A stretch of 64,000 nt of DNA, from assembly GCF_046614675.1 (NCBI RefSeq), contig NZ_JBKKJT010000002.1, positions 682,001 through 746,000 of the forward strand, read 5' to 3'. A program made the translations under genes and the position numbers. The DNA comes from Chryseobacterium cupriresistens. Lineage in GTDB: Bacteria; Bacteroidota; Bacteroidia; Flavobacteriales; Weeksellaceae. Under the pieces are notes generated by a model, which saw only the letters and a program-made list of their open reading frames with translations, made no database searches and was not told the origin of the DNA. Below are positions 58,501 to 64,000 of this stretch, in pieces; the first letter of the stretch is position 1; each line of letters opens with the position of its first letter.

Positions 58501-58543
58501 ATGCGGCAATCACAGACCCTTTTAATAGGTAGTTGTTGATCAT
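55505..58543 (-). CDS. Large T9SS cargo: choice-of-anchor I / esterase-like propeller with Calx-beta
   Basis: 1012 residues. Signal peptide about 1-23; a jelly-roll module (about 25-200, LIHYWNFND); a bacterial Ig-like domain (about 205-315, TPPTVTYLPAHN); a Calx-beta domain (about 315-430, VNENAGNLAFKINITNPSAS); a 'choice-of-anchor I' beta-propeller (about 435-930) with DGTKVVTANEGEPNDAYTADPEGTISIID and GPEPEGVA; and a T9SS type A sorting tail (about 940-1012, FNVFPNPVNKGNTLYFNRK ending KRVIVK). Exported and probably attached to the cell surface; enzymatic activity (phytase/phosphatase-like) is only suggested by the propeller family. Confidence 0.88.
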   Translation of the reverse strand: MINNYLLKGSVIAAFFFQSGLFGQTLIHYWNFNDNASAATITTPTSTMVNGSLAPITGGTSVIDFAGGTGQNFSLQNLNARNGDGSGAHLRFNNPIGGALQFNLPTTGYNNIIVKFTTRRSGQGAGTQTWSYSTDGTTFVQFQTVNPQDADPQLITLDFSAVPGANNNPNFKLKVEFSATGGGTGGNNRFDNFTVDAVPAGGPDTTPPTVTYLPAHNTNNASTALNPTLSFNENIRLTDNSAINDSNAQNLIDFRLGNSSGTPIPFTTTFTNNTITVIPASGLVPGQTYYLALKPNVVEDFSDNGITTVTSTTFTTAGTTVALEKNFIKVNENAGNLAFKINITNPSASAVNLVVKPAPFSTADNNDFTLANQTINISPSTTSYTVNIPIIDDTVAEQQAEYFVVSLENPVGATISGDNSATVYIVDNDKQAPVPSHQIQLNYLLSFDPSGNNNSSTEIVVHDPSTQRLFTISSITDVFDIIDFSNPSIPSVIKTVNMAPYGGITSIAVKNGIIAAASPNTDPQQNGSVVFFDINGNFLKQVTVGALPDMVTFSPDGTKVVTANEGEPNDAYTADPEGTISIIDISGGIGNLTQSNVATLNFNSFDNQVAALTATGLRKVRTNNTLSQDLEPEYITISADSQKAWVTLQENNAIAEINLVTKTITGIWGLGKKDMSIPGNGFDASDSNGEVLIANWPVKAYYVPDAVQNYKIGNTNYIITANEGDEKDLSGFSERTTVGANSYTLDPVLFPNAGILKAAYNLGRFRVSSATGNTDGDSEFEEMAALGARSFSIFNADTKQIVYDSGDQFERYISAYHPLIFNADNESNGIKNRSRAKGPEPEGVALGNINGQTYAFITLERTGGVMVYNITNPNNPTFTDYKHSRSTSAYGGDNGPEGIIYIAPENTTTNKGYVIVANEISGTLSMYEVAMPATLGTGEIKSEQATFNVFPNPVNKGNTLYFNRKQDYELYDMSGKLIGKEKNALTINTSTLSTGVYLVKTSEGQIKRVIVK

Positions 58544-58683
58544 TTTTTATTTCAATTAGATAAATACAAAAATGAACTTTATACCTTGCAATTATTTTAA
58601 TGGAACTTTAAGAAATGTTTAAAAAATAGGTTTATTTCCAATAAAAGATAAAAATTATGTGAATAAGAAACTTTATAGTGAAA

Positions 58684-58833
58684 TTATTTTCCTGATTTTC
58701 CCGAAAAGTTTAAAATTGTACCTGATTTATTTCCTTCCAAAGGATGTTTCTGCATATAAAAATATCCTGAAACAGCAGTCACAAGCAAGAGTACAAAAAT
58801 AACCAGAACAATTCTTTTTAACATGTCTCTCAT
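58684..58833 (-). CDS. 49-residue single-pass membrane microprotein
   Basis: Starts MRDMLKRIVLVIFVLLLVTA and ends NFSGKSGK; 49 residues, 50 codons with stop. One hydrophobic helix (about 7-25) after a basic start and a polar C-terminus. Its ATG overlaps the TGA of the epimerase gene as ATGA, the classic translational-coupling arrangement, which supports a real gene despite its size. Function unknown; a membrane partner of the epimerase is a possibility. Confidence 0.7.
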   Translation of the reverse strand: MRDMLKRIVLVIFVLLLVTAVSGYFYMQKHPLEGNKSGTILNFSGKSGK

Positions 58834-59483
58834 AGCGCTAAATTTTTAATATCTCTAATTTCTAAAGTAGATGTAGGGTATCCCTTTTGTGTCACATTGA
58901 TCATTGCTCTACCCACTTCGTGTAAAGTTAATGATTTTGACTGAAAAAATACAGGAAAAATCCAAATAAAAGGTTTAAAAAACCATTTTACATTGATTTG
59001 ACCCTCAACAGGTTTCATAAATCCCGGACGGAAATTATAAGCGCCTCTGAAATTCATTCTTTTCAGATCATTTTCTGTTTTTCCTTTTACACGGGCCCAC
59101 ATCATTTTTCCACTCTCTGTGCTGTCTGTACCTGCCCCGGAAACATAGTTGAACACCATTTCAGGATTTTGGTTCAAAACAGCTTTTGCAAAATGAAGGG
59201 TTGTATCATAAGTGATTTGGGTGTATTCTTCTTCGTTCATGCCTATACTGCTAATTCCTGCACAGAAAAAGCAGGCATCATAACCTTTTAGTTTTTCATC
59301 ATTCAGATCGAGCGAAAGAAAGTCAGGGACGAGATATTCTTTCAGCTTAGGATACGTTTTCCCGGAGGGTTTTCTGCTTATGCTCAGGATTTCGGAAACA
59401 TCCGGGTTTTCAAGACATTCCATTAAAACACCTTCGCCTACCATTCCCGTAGCTCCTGTAAGAATTATTTTGATTGGGTTCAT
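58830..59483 (-). CDS. NAD(P)-binding Rossmann epimerase/oxidoreductase-like protein
   Basis: 217 residues. The dinucleotide site is KIILTGATGMVGEGVL at the N-terminus; FFCAGISSIGMNEEEY and FNYVSGAGTDSTESGKMMWARVKGKTENDL follow, an atypical SDR (NmrA/YbjT-like) without a clear YxxxK pair. The C-terminal part contains a hydrophobic stretch VKWFFKPFIWIFPVFF that may touch the membrane. Substrate unknown. Coupled to the microprotein gene at its 3' end. Confidence 0.85.
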   Translation of the reverse strand: MNPIKIILTGATGMVGEGVLMECLENPDVSEILSISRKPSGKTYPKLKEYLVPDFLSLDLNDEKLKGYDACFFCAGISSIGMNEEEYTQITYDTTLHFAKAVLNQNPEMVFNYVSGAGTDSTESGKMMWARVKGKTENDLKRMNFRGAYNFRPGFMKPVEGQINVKWFFKPFIWIFPVFFQSKSLTLHEVGRAMINVTQKGYPTSTLEIRDIKNLAL

Positions 59484-59585
59484 TGCTTTGCTATTGATAT
59501 TGGATATGACGGATAGGGATAGGGTTTTACTTTAAAATTTTAGATAAAAGATAAAAGATGTTGTCTTAAATGTCTGGATTCAATA

Positions 59586-59694
59586 ATTCAATAGGGATGG
59601 GCTTTAGCCCGCCTTAAAAATGAGCCGCCTTGTACTGGATTTAGCTAAAACTTAATTATACAGATTGCTTCGTCGCTATGCTTCTCGCAATGAC
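59586..59694 (+). repeat. Composite dispersed repeat, copy 5, and adjoining REP element
   Basis: TTCAATAGGGATGGGCTTTA/GCCCGCC and a degenerate TTTAGCTAAAACTTA form copy 5 (59586-59655). Then AGATTGCTTCGTCGCTATGC...TCTCGCAATGAC (59662-59694) is a REP element whose ends ATTGC/GCAAT pair; its inverse occurs at 29125. Confidence 0.72.
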
Positions 59695-59711
59695 AATGGG
59701 GAAAACTTTTA

Positions 59712-59745
59712 AAATAAAAGCCAGCGCATTTTTGCGCTGGCCTTC
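59712..59745 (-). terminator. Terminator of the ppk-ppx operon
   Basis: Stem GGCCAGCGC/GCGCTGGCT on the minus strand with a six-base loop, then TTTTATTTT. Confidence 0.9.
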
Positions 59746-59761
59746 AATATCTTTATAAGCT

Positions 59762-60646
59762 TTACTTTTTATGTCGCAGCTGACTGTAAATATTATGGAT
59801 CAATCCGTCTGCTACGGAAATTTTAGGAACAAAGATCTTATTGATATCAGACCATGACATGACATTGTTAAAAATTCCCAGGGCATGTACCAATACATCG
59901 GCACGATCCTCTCTAAGGTTGTAGTTGGTCATTCTTTCTTCCACAGAAAGTTCATTGAATTCTTTGTAAACCTTTTTCAGATGAGACAGAGACATTGGTT
60001 TTCCATCTTTGGTCTTGCTCATAGAGAATACTTTGTTGATATTTCCACCCGAACCGATGGCAACAATTGGCTTTTTGCTGACAATATTTTTCTTGATTTC
60101 CTCCTTCATTTCTTTCCAGTTATCCATCGTAACAAGATTGTTGAGAAGACGGATTGTTCCGATGTTGAAAGATTTTTCGTAAACCATCTTGCCATTTTCG
60201 TAGAAGGTCAGTTCTGTAGAACCTCCGCCCACGTCGATATATAAATAGGCAAATTCTTTATCAAGACCTTCTGCAACATGATTTTCATAAATCAGGGTAG
60301 CTTCCTCATCACCGGAAATAATTTCAATATTGATTCCTGATGTGTCTTTTACCAGATTGATGATATCATTACCGTTGGCAGCATCACGCATGGCACTGGT
60401 AGCACAGGCTCTGTAGTGGTCTACTTTGTATATTTTCATCAGGTCACTAAAGATTTTCATAGAATCAATGACCATTTTTTCTCTTTCCGGACCTATCTTT
60501 CCGATGGTAAAAACATCCATTCCCAGTCTCAGAGGAATTCTGAGAAGGTTCAGCTTAATAAATTCAGGCTTTCTGTTATTGATCTTTACCTCATTGATAA
60601 GAAGGCGGGCTGCATTACTCCCTATGTCTATCGCTGCTATCTTCAT
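59762..60646 (-). CDS. ppx: Ppx/GppA-family phosphatase
   Basis: A 294-residue ASKHA-fold enzyme that hydrolyses polyphosphate or pppGpp. Phosphate-binding motifs: AAIDIGSNAARLLI at the N-terminus, YLYIDVGGGSTELTFYENG and IVAIGSGGNINKVFS. It is the short two-domain type without the C-terminal HD domain. Its ATG overlaps the ppk1 stop as ATGA, so synthesis and breakdown of polyphosphate are coupled. Exopolyphosphatase is preferred over guanosine pentaphosphatase on context. Confidence 0.92.
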   Translation of the reverse strand: MKIAAIDIGSNAARLLINEVKINNRKPEFIKLNLLRIPLRLGMDVFTIGKIGPEREKMVIDSMKIFSDLMKIYKVDHYRACATSAMRDAANGNDIINLVKDTSGINIEIISGDEEATLIYENHVAEGLDKEFAYLYIDVGGGSTELTFYENGKMVYEKSFNIGTIRLLNNLVTMDNWKEMKEEIKKNIVSKKPIVAIGSGGNINKVFSMSKTKDGKPMSLSHLKKVYKEFNELSVEERMTNYNLREDRADVLVHALGIFNNVMSWSDINKIFVPKISVADGLIHNIYSQLRHKK

Positions 60647-62715
60647 TTCTTGCTTGTTTTAGCTTTTAAATATTTATAGGTTTCTATTTGTGATCGGCAT
60701 TCTTTTTTATCATTTCTTACGTATTCATTGCTCAGTTTTTTGTCTAAAATCCTTGCTTTTACGTTATCTCTAAGCTGGATATCAAGAATATCCTTTAATT
60801 CCTTCTTAAGGTTCTTATCAGTGATTTTAGCGGCTGCTTCAATCCTGTAGTCAAGGTTTCTTGTCATCCAGTCTGCGGAAGAAATGTACATGTCTTCAGC
60901 CCCTTTATTGTAAAAATACATAACTCTGGCGTGTTCCAGGTATTCATCTACAATACTGATGGCTTTTATTTTTTCTTTGAATTCCTTTTGATTTACGGCA
61001 CAATAGATACCTCTTACAATCATTCTGGTTACCACTCCGGCTTTAGCAGCTTCATATATTTTTTCAATCAGTGCGCGGTCACTCATTGAGTTTACTTTGA
61101 CAATGATTTCTGCTCTTCGTCCTGCCTTAGCTTCTTCGATTTCCTTATCGATATGGTGAACAATCTTTTCACGCATAAACTGAGGGCAAACTAATAAATT
61201 TTTACAAGTTTTCAAAATGGAAATAAAGTCATCTTTCGGTTTTTTCAACACATTGAAGACTTTATTGATATCTGCCATGATGCCTCGGTCAGCAGTCAGC
61301 AGCAAATGATCACCATATATTCTGGCTGTTTTTTCGTTGAAATTTCCGGTACTTACGAAGCCATACTGGATTGTTTTATTGTGGGCTCTCTTCTTGATGA
61401 CACAAAGTTTGGCATGTACTTTTTTATTAGGGATTCCTACAAGCACAGTAATTCCTTCCGGTTCCAGCATATCTTTCCATTCCAGGTTGGATTCTTCATC
61501 AAATCTTGCCTGAAGCTCCAGCATCACAGTCACTTCTTTACCATTTCTGGCAGCGTAAATCAGAGCATTGATAATTTTTGAACTGCTTGCCAGACGGTAC
61601 GCTGTAATTTGTATGGATTTTACATCCGGATCCATAGCGGCTTCACGGAGAAGATCAATCACCGGATTGTACTTGTGATAAGGGAAGGTAAGGAGTACAT
61701 CTTCTTTTAAAATGACATCTGTCACTCTTTCCCCATGCTCAAACGCCTGATGCGTAAAAGAGGTTCTTTCTACAGGTCTTTCATACTTTTCAAAAACATC
61801 GGGAAAATCCATGAAATGCTTGAAATTATGAATTTTGCCTCCCGGAATGATGCTGTCTTTCTTGGTTAAGTTCAGCTTTCTGATAAGGAGTTCCAGCAGA
61901 GCTTTATCCATATCTTTATCAAAAACAAAACGGGTAGGCTTTCCTTTTCTTCTGTTTTTGAGTCCTTTTTCTATTTTTTCTGCAAAGTTGGTTCTGATAT
62001 CATTATCCAGATCCAGTTCGGCATCCTTTGTTACTTTAAATGCATTGGCTGCAAATTCATCATATCCAAAATAAGAAAATATGTGCGGAAGATTGAAGGC
62101 GATTACATCCTCCAGAAGCATTACATTTTTTTCTTCCGGATCTTCTGTTGGCAGCAATACGAATCTTCCTACAAAACGGGAAGGAATTTCAATAATGGCA
62201 TAATTACTGGAATACTGCCAGTCTTTTTTTCTCATGGCTACTCCCAGATAAAGACTTTTATCACGCAAATAAGGCATAGGAGTATTTTCGTGAAGGAGAA
62301 TCGGGATCACATTGGATTCTACCACTTCATCGAAATATTGTCTCACAAATTCTTTTTGGTTGGCTGTCAGGTTTTTGGCATTCTTAATAAAAACTTTATG
62401 ATCAGCCATTTCGGTCTGGATTTTTTTCCAGGTTTTATCGAAATTCAGCTGTTGTCTCATCACAACTTCATTGATTCTCTGAAGGATCTTGGATGGCGGC
62501 TGATAAAAAGATTCAGCAATCACTTTTTCCTTAAAATCCATGGCGCGCTTTAATCCGGCAACACGCACTCTGAAAAATTCATCTAAATTGTTAGAGAAAA
62601 TTCCGAGGAAACGTATTCTTAAATGTAAGGGAACTTTTTCATCCATGGCTTCCTGCAAAACTCTTTCATTAAATGCAAGCCATGTAATATCTCGGGGATT
62701 AAAGTGTATTGACAT
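60643..62715 (-). CDS. ppk1: Polyphosphate kinase 1
   Basis: A 690-residue enzyme that polymerises ATP gamma-phosphate into polyphosphate. The N-terminal and head domains (FNPRDITWLAFNERVLQEA, FLGIFSNNLDEFFRVRVA) and two phospholipase D-like catalytic domains are complete. The phospho-acceptor His is in KVHAKLCVIKK (near 430); YGFVSTGNFNEKTARIYGDH and SSADWMTRNLDYRIE are family signatures. First gene of the operon with ppx; an exact -7 element lies 20 bases upstream. Confidence 0.96.
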   Translation of the reverse strand: MSIHFNPRDITWLAFNERVLQEAMDEKVPLHLRIRFLGIFSNNLDEFFRVRVAGLKRAMDFKEKVIAESFYQPPSKILQRINEVVMRQQLNFDKTWKKIQTEMADHKVFIKNAKNLTANQKEFVRQYFDEVVESNVIPILLHENTPMPYLRDKSLYLGVAMRKKDWQYSSNYAIIEIPSRFVGRFVLLPTEDPEEKNVMLLEDVIAFNLPHIFSYFGYDEFAANAFKVTKDAELDLDNDIRTNFAEKIEKGLKNRRKGKPTRFVFDKDMDKALLELLIRKLNLTKKDSIIPGGKIHNFKHFMDFPDVFEKYERPVERTSFTHQAFEHGERVTDVILKEDVLLTFPYHKYNPVIDLLREAAMDPDVKSIQITAYRLASSSKIINALIYAARNGKEVTVMLELQARFDEESNLEWKDMLEPEGITVLVGIPNKKVHAKLCVIKKRAHNKTIQYGFVSTGNFNEKTARIYGDHLLLTADRGIMADINKVFNVLKKPKDDFISILKTCKNLLVCPQFMREKIVHHIDKEIEEAKAGRRAEIIVKVNSMSDRALIEKIYEAAKAGVVTRMIVRGIYCAVNQKEFKEKIKAISIVDEYLEHARVMYFYNKGAEDMYISSADWMTRNLDYRIEAAAKITDKNLKKELKDILDIQLRDNVKARILDKKLSNEYVRNDKKECRSQIETYKYLKAKTSKK

Positions 62716-62735
62716 TCTAAATGTGTATATTTTAT

Positions 62736-62743
62736 CAAAAATA
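62736..62743 (-). promoter_or_regulatory. -7 element of the ppk-ppx operon
   Basis: On the minus strand TATTTTTG, exact to consensus, 20 bases before the ATG. No Pho-box-like repeat is evident next to it. Confidence 0.65.
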
Positions 62744-62946
62744 ATAATTCACAAAGATTCTGCCTCTATTTCTTAGGTTAAACTTTGATTAATTTTTGAA
62801 GATTGAATGTAGAATTCCTTCTATTTATTGGGCCTTCTTGTAAAAGATCTGGTTATCAGTTGTTTTTGCTATATTTATATCAGGATATTATCAAAAATTT
62901 ATTCATTATTTGAAAATATTTCCCGGAATTATAAAAACTTTTAGTC

Positions 62947-63651
62947 ATGAAAAAATTGATAATCATACTTCTGCTGCAGTTATTTGGTTGGGGGCGCAGT
63001 CAATATGTAGAGGTTCTGGAAAAAGGAAATCTGGACAACCTGTCTCCCCGGAAATTTATGATTCCTTTACAGCAGCAGGAAAACTATAAATCTGCATTTG
63101 TAGGAAGGTACAAAGCGCATTATCCCAATACTTATCTAGGACATTTATTTACAGCTATTGCTGATGAAGCAAAGAATACAGGGGCTAATGCTTATCACAT
63201 TGTGAGTTTTAAAGAAGGAGATCATCAAAATGAATCCGAATTGGTAATAGATACTTACTATATACAGGATCCCGACATCAGGCATCAAAGTACACTTATT
63301 GAAAAAAATAAAATTTATATCATCGGTGAGCCCGTTATAAACAGCGAAAAGACTTCAAAGTTTAAATTAAACGGAGAGAAAAAAGAAATAAGAGACAATA
63401 CATTTATAACGATTACTTTAAAGGAAAATGAAGAAGTGAAAATAGTAAAAGGAGGAATTACAGGAATGGCAGTATGGGTAAAATGGAAGCCGGAGCAGTT
63501 TAATAAATTCTACAGCTTTTCAGGCATCGGAATAGACGGTGCAGGTTTTGGAGCTAATGGAATGGGAGTTGGCATTAATACAGGAAGGATATATTCCGTA
63601 GATCCTGACCTTGGGTATTTTTTAATCCGGGTTTTAAAAGAAAGTAAATAG
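62947..63651 (+). CDS. Exported protein of unknown function with glycine-rich C-terminus
   Basis: 234 residues; signal peptide about 1-18 (ending GRS-Q). The N-terminal domain (about 20-110) contains SAFVGRYKAHYPNTYLGHLFTAIADEAKNTGANAYHIVSF, a pattern like small periplasmic alpha/beta domains that detect oddities of surface lipoproteins. The end has SFSGIGIDGAGFGANGMGVG before a polar tail. I do not recognise the family. Not obviously linked to dnaK downstream; a terminator separates them. Confidence 0.62.
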   Translation: MKKLIIILLLQLFGWGRSQYVEVLEKGNLDNLSPRKFMIPLQQQENYKSAFVGRYKAHYPNTYLGHLFTAIADEAKNTGANAYHIVSFKEGDHQNESELVIDTYYIQDPDIRHQSTLIEKNKIYIIGEPVINSEKTSKFKLNGEKKEIRDNTFITITLKENEEVKIVKGGITGMAVWVKWKPEQFNKFYSFSGIGIDGAGFGANGMGVGINTGRIYSVDPDLGYFLIRVLKESK

Positions 63652-63730
63652 TATCTTTCACCTCATAAGGAGAAGTTGACATATCTTCATACATAAAAAA
63701 TGATTTTTTTTCCTGAATATAATTTCAAAA

Positions 63731-63759
63731 CCTCGATTTTATCGGGGCTTTTATTTTTA
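63731..63759 (+). terminator. Terminator before dnaK
   Basis: Stem CCTCGAT/ATCGGGG (one T-G pair) with a TTT loop, then a T-rich run. Confidence 0.75.
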
Positions 63760-63762
63760 TTG

Positions 63763-63803
63763 TGTCATTTTGTCATATTTTTTTGAATGGTACAGATATT
63801 GAG
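63763..63803 (+). promoter_or_regulatory. dnaK upstream region: repeated TGTCA and a -24/-12-like sequence
   Basis: TGTCATTTTGTCA (63763-63775) repeats TGTCA at an eight-base period. TGGTAC-N5-TTGAG (63788-63803) has the spacing of a sigma-54 promoter but misses the invariant C of the -12 GC. No exact TAnnTTTG is present. The heat-shock gene thus seems to use something other than the usual vegetative element. Confidence 0.35.
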
Positions 63804-63852
63804 AAATTGAGAGTGTAAATTAAAATTAAAAATAGAAAAAATATAAAATATT

Positions 63853-64000
63853 ATGAGTAAAATAATTGGAATTGACTTAGGAACAACCAACTCTTGTGTT
63901 GCTGTAATGGAGGGGAAAGACCCTGTTGTTATTCCTAACGCAGAAGGTAAAAGAACTACTCCTTCTATCGTAGCTTTTACGGAAGATGGAGAAAGAAAAG
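63853..64000 (+). CDS. dnaK: Molecular chaperone DnaK (Hsp70), N-terminal fragment
   Basis: The first 49 codons are visible and the frame is open at the window edge. MSKIIGIDLGTTNSCVAVME is the invariant start of the Hsp70 ATPase domain (phosphate-1 loop), followed by IPNAEGKRTTPSIVAF. It binds exposed hydrophobic peptide segments in an ATP cycle with DnaJ and GrpE. The leader is about 50 AT-rich bases. Confidence 0.97.
   Translation, partial: MSKIIGIDLGTTNSCVAVMEGKDPVVIPNAEGKRTTPSIVAFTEDGERK

Noticed and set aside
59762..62715. Pho-type regulation of ppk-ppx
   Set aside because: No tandem Pho-box-like repeats are seen at 62716-62790; only an ordinary -7 element.

Overview
The window is AT-rich chromosomal DNA from a flavobacterium, most likely Chryseobacterium or a close relative (genus inferred from gene order and protein style). 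The supporting signs are: about twenty exact TAnnTTTG -7 elements at the right distance from genes; a fused LpxC-FabZ; the type IX secretion (T9SS) regulator PorX together with T9SS C-terminal sorting domains; SusC-like and PF14905-type outer-membrane barrels; and families of intergenic palindromes. Both ends cut a gene: an aminotransferase at the left and dnaK at the right. I see no rRNA, tRNA, insertion sequence, prophage or CRISPR array.

Layout. 1-1.85 kb: the end of a surface-polysaccharide cluster (aminotransferase, sugar transferase, rmlC). 1.9-7.3 kb: rimO, two secreted proteins of one family behind a long leader, an RlpA-like protein, exonuclease III and an MliC-like lipoprotein. 7.3-10.6 kb: porX and an S41 peptidase. 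10.9-19.3 kb: a long run of lipid A and housekeeping genes (HD hydrolase, lpxD, lpxC-fabZ, lpxA, a small secreted protein, efp, a second lpxD-type gene, sucD, a barrel protein). 19.4-26.6 kb: an ABC-2 exporter, a protein that is almost only a T9SS tail, hemB, a TM2 protein, lptB with a long extra C-terminus, and an MsbA-like exporter. 26.7-34.3 kb: a WYL regulator with a DinB-like gene, a lipoprotein, a TonB-dependent receptor, a cobalamin adenosyltransferase, thiamine pyrophosphokinase and a tyrosine-phosphatase lipoprotein. 34.4-39.3 kb: polyamine genes (arginine decarboxylase, agmatinase) around a HAD phosphatase, then an alkylation-repair pair (AraC-Ogt fusion and AlkB). 39.6-51.9 kb: an S15-type hydrolase, a large barrel, a BON/SH3 pair, a dicarboxylate symporter with a PhyH oxygenase, a TIMP-like protein and a GH92 mannosidase. 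52-58.5 kb: Mrp, NifU, a third member of the secreted family flanked by direct repeats, a DUF3060 protein and a 1012-residue T9SS cargo. 58.7-64 kb: a Rossmann epimerase translationally coupled to a 49-residue membrane protein, ppx/ppk1, a hypothetical protein and the start of dnaK.

Most of the content is core metabolism and envelope biogenesis. The less ordinary material is at smaller scale: near-leaderless promoters that correct several start codons, short operator-like palindromes and tandem repeats, several dispersed intergenic repeat families, a ~1.29 kb segment bounded by homologous direct repeats, domain-level oddities (LptB extension, BON-SH3 protein, CTD-only protein, Mrp without CxxC), and a coupled microprotein. 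I found no clear new defence or mobile system.
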